64,000 nucleotides of DNA from Aulostomus chinensis. Its lineage: Eukaryota; Chordata; Actinopteri; Syngnathiformes; Aulostomidae. The stretch spans positions 23,685,692 through 23,749,691 of the forward strand of contig JBBMOA010000013.1 of the NCBI GenBank assembly GCA_037954235.1. The letters are read 5' to 3'. Made by a program: the position numbers and the translations under genes. Positions 22,423-36,600 of the stretch are shown here, in pieces. The notes under the pieces are model-generated. The model had not been told where the DNA came from, did not search any database, and saw only the letters and a list, made by a program, of their open reading frames with translations. The stretch's first letter is position 1, and each line of letters starts with the position of its first letter.

Positions 22423-23593
22423 TATTATCATTATTATGTCATTTATTCCCATTGATAGTCAATAAATTGAATACAGACGACACCAAATACATGAAAACAG
22501 TTCATCCTGAGTCCGATTATTAGTTTTGGACATTGGAACAGTAGGAAAAACTGTAAAATTTCCTGAAACTGCTGTTGGATGGTTGATTCAAGTTTGTTGA
22601 GACAATGTGGAAAAGGATCCTCGTCTAAAGAGTTTTGTTTTCCAAAAAGTTACAAAAGAAAATTAAAGTAGAAACGGGGACAAATACAAGAAGAAAACAA
22701 CTTAACGGGTCTTAACAATGTTTTAGCGAACCTCAATCCTCCAAACAGCTTTAGTGATCTGTGGCAGGAAGATTTCTCATCTGTTACACAACTCCCAGCC
22801 AAAATATAATCTGTCATCTGGTGTTTTGATTTTGTAAAAATATAGTATTTCTTTGAGCTATTCGGTCGGGGCACAGAGGCTGTAGCATCTAATCCACAAC
22901 AGTTGCTGCTGTTTGATAAAAGCACGATACAACCTGTTGTACTGCTACCGATGCTGACCACGTCATCGAAAATCAGGAGCCATACTTTATGTTTTTGTGA
23001 CTATATCTTTCTTAAGGAATTATTATTATGTGTTATTATTATGTGTTTATGTTTTACTGATTTATGACAGTTGGACAGACAATTTACACAAAGGTGCAGT
23101 AGTTTAGCGTCGTTAGCATGCCCTGTGTAAAGATGGCGTGCGGGTAGAGCACTGCGATACTCTCTCAGCCTGTCAGACATTCTGCCTTTGAGCTGATATT
23201 GTAACTGAATTTGCCACATTCAGGGTGAACTTGTCTCTGTTGTGAGGGATTCATCCCAACTCGAAGTTATCAGCCTTTCCCTGGAATGAGCAGGAATCAA
23301 GTGGAGGCCTTCAGTTATAGCGAAATGTGGATAGCGCCCTCTGTTGGAATCAAGTTTAACAACGGTAGGAGCCTCCAGCTGTTCACGTGTGATTCAGTAA
23401 CACAACACAGCCTTTTGTGGATTTTCAGGTTTTTTTCGCCCATTGAGCTTTTATGAACCTACTTGTAACATTGTGAAATATAAAGCGAAACAGAGAAAGA
23501 TTCATTTGATGTTGCTGTGTAACTTTCTTGAAATGTGACTTCAGTAACTATGGGTTTATGGGTATTGTATCATTATAGGAAGAAAATGTGGCT
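22423..23593. other. Intergenic and spmip2 3' flank
   Basis: AT-rich non-coding sequence following the spmip2 stop codon on the minus strand. I could not fix the end of its 3' UTR. No other gene is seen. Confidence 0.5.
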
Positions 23594-26078
23594 CTAAGGT
23601 TGACTTGTAGCAGTTGATTTCAGATGCTGTGTTTCTCCTCCTGATAAAGCAGGTGATGAATTGTCCAGCGAGCTCACTTGGGTCTGAATTATTTGTCCGT
23701 GAAGCGACTTGGCCTTGAGTCCACGTCGGTCTGGGCGATTTCTTATCTGCAGCTCTGGGCGCTGTGTGTTCCTGCAGGAGGGGAAGTGTTGCATAATGGA
23801 TGGGGAGCCCACAATGCGGTCACTCAGCACTGCAAACCTGAGATGTGTGCCATTCCATTTGACGCAGCACCACACACATGTAATATGACTCTACCCACAC
23901 TGGGAACACTTTGTATTAAGGTTCTTTATTAATATATTAATATTTAAGTGTGAAAAACACTTTTTATAATAGCATCATGAAAACATTTATTGTTTGACAA
24001 AGAATATCAAATATGTCCTTGTCAAACCTTTAGCAAGATCAAATTTGGCATTTGTATTTATTGTTGTATATATTGTTGTGTGAGTTAATTCTGATGGAGG
24101 AAATAAAAAAGTTTCGCTAGCTGTGTATAGTTGACTGATTTATCTCAAAAATAATTTGTATTATATTTTGTATTTTGTTGTATTAATCTGAATAAAGCAA
24201 CAAAAAAAAAGCTTAGAAAAGTAAGTTTTAGTTTAATCTTATTAATGTACAATAGGCATCTTACAAGGCCTTTTAGGGGCCTTATTACCTATTAAGTAAC
24301 ACCTAATCAGACCTTAATATGAAAGGTTCCCCACTTGTTCAACATATCCAGAACAGGAAACTAAAATGTTCTCTTACTGTTGGAACTTCTGAGTCACTCT
24401 GTCCTCCAGCGCGACTCGTAACTCTGTTTTCTGTCAGAAATGGAAATCAGGTTGATTTATGCCGTTTTCTGTCGTTTAAACAGCATCTTTAACTTTGTGT
24501 GTCCTGAAAACTCCACATTCCTGATCCCACGTGTGAAGGGGAAGTGGGCTCGTGTGAGGGATGGTAGGCAGTTCCGAAGAGGTGTATTTTGAGGGATTGT
24601 TTGAACATGGAGGGTGAGGAAGCTCACAGTAATCTCGTGGCACTTTAACTGAAACATGGCTGCTTCCTCGCACTCATTTGCATACGGCGGATGTTAGCTG
24701 TACCTTAATTTGCATATTGCTGAGCAGCGTCTCACTGTTCAACAGCTGGTTGTACTGCCAGCCCCAGCCGACCTCTCCCACATAGTTCTGCTTCAGCATG
24801 GGTGGAGGGGCCTGTGGTGCAGCCCGCCACAAGTAACTGAGGTCACCCGTGGCCTCAGGTGAGGCGGCGCCCACGCCGATGTACCAGGGGAAATGATTCA
24901 ACCTTGGACAGTAGTCGCCGATTCCATCTGGGCCTTTTTAGAATTATAGGACATGTGTGAGAAGGAAGACACAGATACAAAGAAAAAAAAAGAAGAATAT
25001 TGTCGCGTAATCTTTAAATCAAACTGTCGGCAAAGGCTGAGGAGAAATCCACTGTTTGTGCAAAGCTTAAAAAGCATTTATGGTCAGATGATTCATTTGA
25101 CTAATCTTGTTGGTTGTCATCCAGCAATCAGATGTCAATCCATTTTCTTTGAACATTAAATGGCTAGGGAATATCTTTCGTCCACGGCACACCGGAAAAT
25201 CAGACGCTCTTTAGTTTGTACAGCAAATTAATTTTGTCTTCTTCCATTTGAAAGTTGAAAACCCGCTTGGAATTACAGTGCAGATTTGGGAGACGTGCCA
25301 TTGTATGTTTTAGTTATTTTTTTTGGAAATCACACAGAGATGTTGAACAGAATTTGGTTCAGTTGCATCGTCACAGGAAAAATGCTCGACATGAGTCTGA
25401 CAGTACTTTTATTTCCCACCAATATTCATCTCTCCTTTGTGGTGATGACAAGACCTGTGGACAGATTCAGGTCAGACAACATTTTAGAGCAGCAATGTAA
25501 CATGTTAGAACTGTATGAAGGACACAATGAGAGCAAATGAGGAATTCGTTTCTAAAAGAACGATAAACCAAGACCTGTTTGAGTGATATTCCCTTGAGTG
25601 AACTTGCTTCAGAATGAACACATTTGGAGCTTCCTTCCTCTAAATGTTAGTGCAGCAGGATTTGGGTGAAAAGTCAGGTTGCATTCATTAGTTACAATAT
25701 TGCCCAATTGCTTGGATGTCAAGAAAAATGCAAACAAAAATTGCTCTAATAAATAATAGGAATTTGAGATGTGTATTCCTCACCTCACAAATTTTAAATT
25801 AGCATAAAATATACAAAAACTAACTCTTGTGCAGTGCTTCGGTGAATGGCAATAAAAAAAAAAAGCTTTTTCCAAAAGTAAAACCACTGCAACATTTGTT
25901 TAGTACTGTTTTCTTTTCTTCCTCTTTTGTCTTTTTCTGCTTCTTTTTTTGCAAAAGCTGACATTGCAAATATGATCCAATTCATCATGCAGCCCAAGTA
26001 AAAATGCTTCCTACCAGTAAAAATCATCCTCCGTCCACTCTGTGGCCATCCTGCAGCTGCTCCATCGTTTTGCATCAT
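23594..26078 (-). CDS. spmip2: Sperm microtubule inner protein 2 homologue (C4orf45, DUF4562 family)
   Basis: Four exons in transcript order: 26078-26015, 24933-24704, 24430-24378 and 23771-23594. All phases agree and give 174 codons plus stop; human C4orf45 has about 186. The first junction builds RRMIFTGPDGIGDY, followed by PWYIGVGAASPEATGDLSYL and YVGEVGWGWQY, then MQIK, all hallmarks I associate with this family. Exon 3 adds ELRVALEDRVTQKFQ. Exon 4 ends the protein with a less conserved basic tail. The family is found inside the doublet microtubules of sperm tails; that role is inferred from homology. Position and strand next to rapgef2 match the human order. Exon 2 has a weak acceptor (TTCTAAAAAG). 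Exons 1 and 2 are firmest; exon 3 is short and exon 4 rests on phase and position. Confidence 0.85.
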
Positions 26079-27109
26079 TTCCGCCCTTGCGACTGTTATG
26101 TTTAGATCACTTGCAGGATAGATACAGCCAATGTAACTGGCCCCACTGGGTCATAACGTGAGCAGGGCGGTCTGCTCTGTCTGTGGGGTCGTGTGTGGTT
26201 GTCATGCAAACACTGGTTGTCATGAGAACCAGGCTTGTGGCCTAGTAAGCCTGTAAAAAAACAGGGGGTGCTTCTGTTAACGGACCACATCTTCTTCATT
26301 ATACCTCAGTCTATCTCGTGTCACCTCATGAAGGACAGTAGGGCAGAAATGACTCAAATATATAAAGTTTTCATCTTTTTGCTGAAATATAATCCTCAGT
26401 ATTCTGCTGGGAACGCTGTGCGCCTGTTGTTCAGTCTCATTTGGAACATCAGCTCATATTCTTACACTCTTATATATTAGAACCATTCTTATAACTGATA
26501 ACTAGCCTATGCTGTGCTACTGCTTGATATTAGTGACCACGTCTTGAATCAAGTCAACTAAATAAAAATAACTAAATATTTAATACCGCATTACATCACT
26601 AGATGGTGCTAAATTATCACTATGCCACAGTGAACTCCCCCTCTTCCCAAATCCTTTTTTTTGTTAAATGGACTCGCCCATGAGCCGCCCCGTGTGACTA
26701 CATTTGTCAAGTTTACCATCGACGAAAACTGCCAAACAGGAAGTTGAATGAATTTACCTTCAAAGTAAGATAATTAACTTGGCCGCGCAAACAAACAGTG
26801 TTGTCTCCTCAGCAGATAAATGATTAACTTATGGTGCACAGTAGACATTTTATTATTCCCATGGGTTTAACCTGACGTTTTTAGGCAATGATATTCAACA
26901 ATCCAGCTAATATGTAACTTTGAACTGCTTAATTTACCCGATATCCATACTTGTGAAACTGTCTTTTTATCGTCTGTAAAAAAAAAATACAGTCAGTACA
27001 ACGGAAAGTTTATCTCAAAGGGAACACATCGAGCATTCATTCACAGTGACTATACGCATCCTCAGATAATTAATTTGTTTTAAAAGGTGCCGCGATCATA
27101 TTTTATTTT
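26079..27109. other. Intergenic between divergent spmip2 and rapgef2
   Basis: AT-rich, about 1 kb, with no exon recognised. The two genes are transcribed away from each other, so regulatory elements of both may lie here. Confidence 0.5.
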
Positions 27110-27809
27110 GAAGGTGTTCGGCGGAAGTGCCATTTGTATTAGCGTATGACTTAACTCTGGTGTCTCAGTCACCATGGTGGCAAACACTAGAGCGGAGTGG
27201 CGGCGGACCAATCTCCACTTTTAGAGCTGTTGAAATGATAAAATAATATTCTTCAGTCGGTGAGCAAACCTACCTCTCATCATGGACGCCGGCTTGTTGT
27301 TGACGGGCTAATTGTTAGCTCCTAGCTTACTTTTTTTCCCTTTCCTGCATGGGATTTCTCTTCGTCGCTAGCAAAATGCTGAAGACACAAGGAATTTTGA
27401 TGGACGCTTGCTTGCATAAAGGGACATTTTTAGGAGAATACTTATAAGAAATTGTTTCAGCTTTTAATACAAGTTTCTATCTCTCTTCCCCTCTCTGTCT
27501 GTCTGTCTGTCCGTCTGTCTCTCTCTCGCTCTCTCTGGGGAGGAGAGGTGGAGGTGGCAGTCTGATTTCTGCTCGGGTAACAGAAAGACAGACACCCCGA
27601 GGAGACTGCTCGGCTGACTGGCTCCAGTCGTGGCCTGGCTCCGGGCACTCCCAGCTTGTCCCCTTGTATCGGAGCACAGGCGACAAGAATAAAGAAAGGC
27701 AGCAAGGGGGACTTGTTGTGTATAACGTCATATCAGCGCCTCTGGATATCCATACACCATTTTTCAGGATAAGGATTTCGATATCCCTCAGACGGCGTCT
27801 TCTAAAACA
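27110..27809 (+). promoter_or_regulatory. rapgef2: rapgef2 promoter and 5' UTR
   Basis: The sequence becomes richer in G, C and CpG towards the rapgef2 start codon. It includes GGCGGAAGTGCC at about 27119-27130, an ETS-like site. A CTGT/CT-rich tract lies at 27478-27536. The transcription start is not visible. Several upstream ATGs (for example at 27174) precede the true start and could be in the 5' UTR or outside the transcript. Confidence 0.45.
27478..27536. repeat. Pyrimidine-rich (CTGT)n and (CT)n tract
   Basis: Repeated CTGT units flanked by CT units, about 275 bases upstream of the rapgef2 ATG. It probably lies in the promoter or 5' UTR. Confidence 0.9.
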
Positions 27810-30800
27810 ATGGCGTCTTATGTGGATAACAGCTTTCGGCAGGCTGTGATGATGAATCCGGCTGAACGGACGCAACAGGTCAGGTCATTTATCATTATAT
27901 GTTAGAAGTGATACGTCTTCTGTGTTGTTAATCAGCTGCTACATTCACGGACGTCTGAACCTGCACCCTTCTACGTGTGTTTCGGAGTGTTACCATTCAG
28001 TGGTGTTCCGTATGGCTACATCCCGCTAAGCCGTCTATCAGCAGAGATAATCAGGGCTACTTAACATTACAAGACCCGCAGCCATGGTGGGATCCTAACT
28101 AACCCAGGCTTGTGCCACACATTTAAACTAGAATTCAGTAAAAAAAAGATATATTAAAAATAAAAAAAAACCTTTTGCCGAGGTGAAACGATAGGCTAAT
28201 CTTGAAGGGTTCAAAACATAAGGGGCTAATTTAATGCTATGCTAACCATTAGCACACGATACCTTTAATTAATTCTAGTAGGTCCAGTCATACATGCTTC
28301 CCTTGGTCATTTCTAGTTTAGTCCTCTTTGCCAGCCTTCATTGGACTCTAACCTGTGGCCTGAGCCACTGAGCTGTCAGTGTACACATGTCATACACACG
28401 GAACAGCCTCATCATGAAACCACTGACAGGTCTCATATTGAGAATAATACAACAATCCTGAGACCCCCCCCCCCCCCCCATCTTCATAGGGATTATCATG
28501 TTTACTTCATCTATTTGAGAAACTTGTTAAATATCTTAATTTCCTGCTGCTGTCAGTAATATTTTGTTACCTCTTATAATCAGGATGGACAAAATATCAG
28601 ACACACCTATCAGTGAAACCCAACAGAACCACAATCCACAGCTTTTGAAGTGACAGTTAAAATAAACGAATTCCTCTCAAACAGATTCAGTCAAAACAGA
28701 ACATTGTAATACTCATAGAGGCGGGACTTACTACAGAGCTGTTGCATTTTACTCAGTACCAAACCTGTCAGTGGTTGTCATCTTTTGGCTGATGGGTGTA
28801 TGTTCCAGACGGTTGGAATGCCACATGAATAGTTCAATGTTTTTGCAAATCCTGTGGGATTTGTGGGATTACCCTTATCCGCATGTACACATATTTGCAT
28901 ATTACAGTTTTGAACACTTGTGATTTGCAGATTCATGTAATAAAGCCATTTTAAACGTCTGCATGGTGTCATAAATATTGACCCCTGCCTCCGCTGTACG
29001 TTGCACACACCAGGCGATCAATAGGCCACCACTTAAACCAGCAGGCTGCTTCTGGTGGCGCTGCTCTCTGTCAGCCTGCATTCAATATTATAGAGGCATT
29101 TATGGCTTTTCAACTAAACAGGATAGTGGTCTTCACAGCTTTCTGCACTGTATAATTTGTATAGATGTTGATGAAATTATGGTAATGATTTATTGTCTGT
29201 TATGTTGCGTTATCTAGATGCAAGTGGGTGTCTATTTTAGGGCTACAAAAAATGATTTCTTTCACCAGTGATTGCAGTTATTTGCATGACTGTAGTGCCG
29301 CATGACAAAACGGTCATTTTGCAGTTGGTGTGTACAGTGTGTTTTTGATAATGGATGGCATCAGTGGACATTTGTGCAGTATGTTGGGGTTTATCTAGGT
29401 GCACTCGATACATCAGCACGCAGTTGTGTATTTTTCAAATTAAGAGTATTGGCACAAGAGGCTCCAGCCCCGTCCCCCCGCCGTGACTCTCAACAGGATA
29501 AGCAGTAGAAAATGGATGGATGGCACAATAGATTAATCCGTCGACTCTCTTCTAGATTATGAGTTGTGTTGTTTGGTTCACAAAATGATGACGATCATCT
29601 TGTCCTCTTAAGTGTGAAACGATCCCAAAACTAAACTCAGAAGTCTCTTTTATTTAAGCTTTTGTTTCTATTGTTGGATTGAACAAAAGACAGATTATTT
29701 TCAAGGGAAAATTGTTGCTGCTGGTTTTGAATTTACGCTTCTTTCTACAGCAGACTGAAATTAGTCGGTGGTTCTCCCCTCACTGTTGTTGTGCAAGTGA
29801 GTGTGTGACTCAAGCTGGCAGTTTGTAACACTTGTGGCCTCATTCTTCACCTGAAATAATTTACATCACCATGGCTTTCAGTGTCGTATCAAAACTCAAC
29901 TCTGTTTCTAAGACCAAGCAGCCATGAAGATGTGAGGGGACATTTAAGGATTTGGAATAAAATTTGAATAAAATTGGACAACATGTCGAGTGTATCCTTC
30001 ATTGAGATGCCGTGTAAAAAAACAATCAAACCAAAAAAAACAAAGTTCACTTGCAAAAGCACTCATAGGCGAACCCTTGCATAACATTATGCAAACATTG
30101 CACTCTGAAGCTCTTTGAAATGAAGACAAATGAGTGTCAACGAGAACTGGAATTGCTCTGAAATCTGACTAATTATGTTTGATCATTATTTAGCCTGGGT
30201 GTGACGTTCAGACACAATTTGCAAGTCTGTGGCTGCAGCACAGAGAAGTCCACCTCTATTTTTCACAGTATTGAAAGCTATTTGAGAACCTGCGGTTAAG
30301 CCCCTTTCAAGATGAATCTTCTTGACTGTGCGATTCCATTGGTCTCTACTGATTTCCTGAAACGCTGCACCTTCCTCGCTTTTCTCCTCAACTGTCCAGT
30401 GTGACTGTGCTAGCTGACACAGTTTATCCTAATGGTGTTGGCAGGGCCTCTCTGTCAGGATTAGCGAACCGTTAGAGGGATCTATGTTTATCGTTAAGAC
30501 TGACCACGGTGGGATTTGAACCCCCCGCCCCCCGTGCCCCACCCTATTGTCACATGGCAGGTTAAATAACTGACCACTTGACAGCTTGTGTTCACACTCT
30601 CTTTGTTGGTTTCCTTTTCAATTTTGGACTGTAGCTGCACTGGAATTCCAAGGTGATGGGTGAAGAAGGCAGTCTTGAGTCAGAGGGAGGAGGATACAAT
30701 CTCCTGCATGATATTGCAGTTGTGATATGAGTGACGATCATGAAAAGAGGTCGTGATCCGTAACTTTTCAAATGTATTCAGAGAGGAGGGAAAAGACAAC

Positions 30801-33583
30801 CCCTTGAATGACATCTCTCTGGAACATGCAGTTCAGTGCAGGCCTTTATCTACTACACCTCGTCACCTCTGTTTCTCCTTGGGATGTCTTTTATTCTTCT
30901 GCACTGATGACAGCAGGGGACCGTAGCAGGACAGGCACGTTATCAGGTCTGCAGACGTCCTAAAGACTGCAAAGCTACTGCAGGAGGAAGATTCTAGAGT
31001 GGACCTTTATTTGCTTATTCATGGTTAAGTAAAAAAAACAAAAAAAACAACGTCAATCATAGCTTTGGCAAATGGTTTCATAGGATATTACTCGATCATA
31101 ACATTCAAAGGCTGATCAATAGAATTCCAAAATGTTACAATGTATCAAATTCATTGCAGTCTCATTAAAATACTTCATTAGAATGAATTCAGGTTGTGTC
31201 TGTTGGTCAGACAGGGAGCTTGTTATTTGAAGTTATTTGTTGTGATTTATTGCTCTGACATTTGCAGCAGCCTTAGAGAAAAGATTCTCTCCGATCGAGA
31301 GCCATTGCCATGATCAGGTCGTCAGTGTGTCAGAGGTGTTGAACTTGGACTGGTGTGTGTTATGGTTGTATTGCGTCCCGATACTGATACAGATACCTGG
31401 GCTCTGGGTATCAGCCAACACCAATGTTTAAATAATAAGCTGTATTCCTGTCTGGTTGGAAGAGACTGGCACCGTCAAGCTTGACTCAATAATTACTTTC
31501 TTGACGTTGCAAAACGATATGTAACAAAAAATACATACGTATACTTGTACCAAAATCGGTTATTATTAAAGTAATAAATCGAGAGCAATTACTTAAAAAA
31601 CCGACTACGCCTTTAATTTTATCCCCCTCAGTGCTATCAGCTCTCCTTCAAGCAAAATGGATCCTACGGGTCTACTGGCACTCTGCCGGTGCATGACGTA
31701 GTCCAATTCCATAACTGACTAACTGACTTGACTCCATACTCCGGTGCAGCATGTATCTTTTTATGTCATCCTTCAGCTATGTGATGGAAGGCAAATAGCA
31801 GGAAACTTAGAGACTGCTTCATCTAATTAGGAAGTAAAGAGTCACATTTCAGTAGTTTTACAAGAAGTAAACCCTTCATACATTTGGATTCTTATCATGC
31901 ACAGTGAAATGTGCCTGCTTTGATTATCCTGTTTGCCTATGCGACATAGGTGACAAGCAGCTCTGGTCTTCGTTAGCCAGGTGGCAAAGCTAAAGGTTAC
32001 AACAACAGCCCTTCACTGTAGTGACCCTGATTTAATAGCCACATAGCTGCAAGGACAAGCTGTCTACTTTACATCGTATGCACATATTCTGGATTTAAGC
32101 AGACAAGCACTCGCATGCAATGACAATTTAAGGAGAGACGAGGGACAAATCAAAAAGAATTTAGATGTTTTTCTTGTTCTCTGGGCTATAAGTCGGACCA
32201 AAATAACAAATATTAAAGCCAGTCCTTCCTGCTCTCTGTTATCACCCTTGATCTTTATACCGTATCTCAAAGGTTTGCTCCCTAAAATTGTCCCGACCAG
32301 AGTCAAAACAACAAAAGAGGAAAATGCAGCTAGGAGGGAGTGTCTCTGTAGACATATTCACTGCCACACACTTCCATTGTGCCATCAATGAATTTTAACG
32401 TTGCTATTAGGTAAAGATGGTGCAGTGTGTACCACTTAAGGTATAGAAAACAGTAAACCTGTAAAGGATGCAGTTGCTACTGTTAGTAAAGTCAATGATT
32501 AGCACAGAGCTTCCTCCGTGTCTTGACATCCTGCATAGCGGGAAGAGGAAAAGCATCAGGATGCTTTTTGAAGTGAAACAGGAAGAATGGCTCGACAACA
32601 AACCACATACCCCCTGAACCTGTGTTTTCATTCTTTTTTTAAAGCTGGGTGTTGTTTTTGACTTCCTTCCCATTTTTGTCACGGTGTTCGAGCCTTGTAA
32701 AAGAATTTAAGTACCTTCCAGTTCACCGCCTCCAAAAGTAGGACAGACATAAGTTGCAGGTTTTTCTTCTGCATTTGTAATGGTAGAATCTTCCCAGGCA
32801 ACACAGGCTTTTCTAGGACTCCAAAGTTCCCAACAATCCTGTAAATTTAGGTGCCGCTTTCCTTGGAGTTTCCTTGGGCTCTACTGTGCAAACCTTGTAG
32901 AAACAAAGTGATGTCACATGTTATTCTAGTGTTGAAAGCCAAGGCTGAGTGCAGACTGAAAGTGGTTATACACACCGCGGTCACAGTGACGTATTCCTCC
33001 CATTTTAAATACAGGGGGATGATTTCAGGATAAGAAAAAAGAAACAATTGCACCAACACACAGTTCCTACAGCAGACAGACATAGCTTTTAATTGCCTCA
33101 TTTAAATCGTGCTGTTTTATTCCAAAGAAACCATTTTTCATGATAGTGTGACGGTAATAAGACAGTACTGACAAGTGGTCATAAAATATATTGAATGTTA
33201 TATTAAAAGTATTGATTTTCCATTGTTATAAAAGTTCAAGGAGCAACTGATGAGAGTCTTAATTCACATGTATAACCACCTCACTGCATGATGACGTTTA
33301 TTGTCGTTACACTGCAATTTATATGTCTGATATCATAGTTGACTGCAAGCCAGAGATTTTCTCTGCAGATGCTGTTGCGCTCTGGTGAGTGTGTAGCCCT
33401 TTGTGTGTCTGTTTCTCTCTAAAATCTAATAAAGAAAAGACCTATCCAGTGTAGTTAGTGTTTAAATGCACCACTGAGGTAGAAGTAACCTAATCACTGT
33501 GGCTTTGACCCCAAGATACGTCTGTTAACATTAGCTGAGCACAAAACTCTGCAAAAGCTCTTGCAAACGTTCTTGTATTTCTG

Positions 33584-33618
<35 letters not shown>

Positions 33619-36600
33619 CTCCACAGCTGAGGTGGGTGGATTTCCATTCAATACAGATGTTGATATCAAACTCTCTCTAGGGTGGTCTGCTGTTGGGATG
33701 GTTGAACTCCAGGAGTTGCATTGGATTAAATCATTTTGTTTATGTGATGACTTCCAATGCATACGTCTAGAACACTTGAGAGATTTAATGCTTATCATAC
33801 ATTTCACGCAAGTCAAGTTGGATCAACAGCATCTGAGGCTTCATTGCATGTTGGTCAACTGAGAATAAATTCCGAAAAGCTTGTGATGTAATGGCTTGGT
33901 GATATGACTGAGATGATGGTCGGTAGAGTCCAACATTGTGGATGCACATTCGAAATAGACTTTTAACAGATGTCTTAAATGTCTCTTTCGTTTAGAACTG
34001 TGCACATCTCTGGTAAACGAGCTACACTGAAGTAACAATTCATTTTAGCTGTGCGGCTGCTTTAGTGTTAATATGGGTGCTAACATGAAAACAAGAGGCT
34101 CCTTGATTCCCACGCAAATACTGATATATGCTGTGTGACCCAAGCATTCGTCTTCCCTCCAGGTTCCTTTTGCAACACACGAGAAAGAAGAAGTTGATGT
34201 AAAATAGTTGCAAAGTGTTTATCAGGAGAGCTTTTTGGCCTCTGGCCTGCTTAGTTTGCAGTCTTCTCCCTTCTGTACTTTCACATTCTGGTCTTGAATG
34301 TGGGTAAATTGAGAGAATACTCAAGTTATGTTGGTCATGCAATGGTGTCTTTGATCTTGGGTTCTACTTGTATTATTAAGCAAATATTATAGAAGAGAAA
34401 AAAATGTGCCATGAGTTTCCTCAGATTTCATGCATTGGCCTGAAGCCTTAGTGTGAACCCTTCAGCCCTTCCCTCTGAATGTTTGGAGCTTGGATGGACT
34501 CAGATGGACTTGGTCGTTGCCTTCATGGTCGTACTGTACATTTGTTTTATCTGAATCACACTCACAGTAAACGTCAAAGGCATGGTTCAGTTCCGTATGT
34601 TCGCATTCCTTGAGATATTTTTAAAGCAAAGAAAAACAACTCTGGAGTCAAGGCTCCAAAAATTCCATTGGCATTCATAGCAGAAAGCAATAGACCTCAC
34701 GCCACTGAGCAACCACAATCTTTACATACTTCGCCAGAGACCCACTTGGCTGCTTGGAGAGCTTTGAGAATAAACCATTTCTGACATGCAATATTTGTAT
34801 GACTGCTATTGAATTACGCTACTTGCTGCAGCTGTCATTAAGAGCATCATCCTTACACAAGAGTTTGGAAAATATGGCACCGACATTACCGATAAGATGA
34901 GTAAGACATTTTAAATAAAGTTTCTTAATCCCCATTGTACAAAAAAGTCATCACATAGACAGACAAGCTTTTTGAAAAGTTGCAATGTCATGAACGCGCA
35001 GTGCAGTAATATAATAGTTAGTGTGAATTTGCTGTTTACCTTCAGTCCCACACACCACACGCTCACTCTGGGGTACAGTATAATCTACCGAATAATCCTC
35101 CTCTTGAGGAAGTGCTCAGACATAATGTGAATCAGATGGAGAGCTGATTAATTTGTGATTAGAGATCATTAAACCCCAGAATACCTTCACCATGCAGCTA
35201 ATGCTTGTTTACAGTATTTCTAACAATGGGTGCACTCTAAGATGTGGTGAAGCAGGAAATGGGGTCAAACTGGGGTCACACCAAGGAATCAGGATTTTGC
35301 TGGATTAGGAGCAGCGCTGCATATTAAAACTTTGTACTGTGTCCATACACATTTTTACTGACGCATGAGTTTTCCTTGCATGAAGGATAGGATTTTACGA
35401 CAAAACATCCTTTGAAACATTTGTTTAAATGTGGAAAAATAAACAGAAATTCATGTCACAATTTAAACTTCAAGTACATTCATACGATGGCTCTATTTAA
35501 GAATTTGATAGGGCTGCAAATTGCTGTTTTCAGTTTCCATAACTTTCCATGACCTTATGAACACTGATTATGAAGTTTTTCCTTAAGAAATGACTGAAGG
35601 CCTCTATGATATAATGTCACTTAATTGCTTTTGAAGGGCCTTTTTTTTTTTAAACAGAATATGTGACTAAATCAGTGCAGTCAAAACTGTCGTTCTGTCA
35701 AAGCACATTTATCATGCAGATTTTTGTTTCCCATCTGCAGAAAAACACCAAATTAGCCGACTGTAAATGTCTGCGTCCCACTTCTCTGGTGTTTACATGG
35801 ATGAATGTTGGGATAGTTCTCGGGATGCAACGGTTTAGTTTTCATGGCAGCTTTCTGGGTCACATTTTTTTGCGTGTTTTATACATTAAAGAGGAGGAAA
35901 AAAATCCACTGCTCTTGATAACAAAATGCAGATATTGTCTCAAGGAGCTGAAATGATGACATAATAATAACATTTGCACTCATGAACCATCTGTATAAGT
36001 GCATGCCGCAAATACAAACGAGTATAACCCGTAATATCAGGTCATGTGTAAAAATGGGACGCATATTGGTTTGTGATGCTTCTGTTTTATTGGATTCGGT
36101 TTTGCGTCCCCAGATTGTACAACACAGTGTTCAGCTGTAATGTTTTTAGATGTGCTTTGTATACTTGACTTGTTGTAGTGTCCACTTGCAGCACCTGAAC
36201 ACCAGCAAGTGTGGTGAGTGACTGTATTGCCTCTGTAATATGCTGCAAAAATTCTCTGTAAGATTTCACTGAAGTGAAGAATCGAACCGGCGACTACATC
36301 CTCAGAAATAACTGTAAACTAAACAAATCCAGATTAAAGAGGAGGGAAAGTGCAGAGTGATTTATGATTGGAAAAGTGAAGGGAAAGACATCTTTGTGGC
36401 GAATCCTACTTTATTTTGTGCAGTTCCTCTTGTCAGTGTGGGGCTGTAGCTGTAATGTTGGTTAATAATGCTGTTTCCTCAAGGTGTCTTTGAAGTGGCT
36501 TGTCAGTCATGCCTCATGCAAGCCGTGGTTTATTACCAGCTGCACTGTTAAGCAGGTGATAACTTGCCACATGGGCTGAGCCGGGTGATTCATTACAATG

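Noticed and set aside
27174..27176. ATG in a good context upstream of rapgef2
   Set aside because: It does not continue in frame to the conserved MASYVDNSF start, which fits the known protein and the exon 1 donor.
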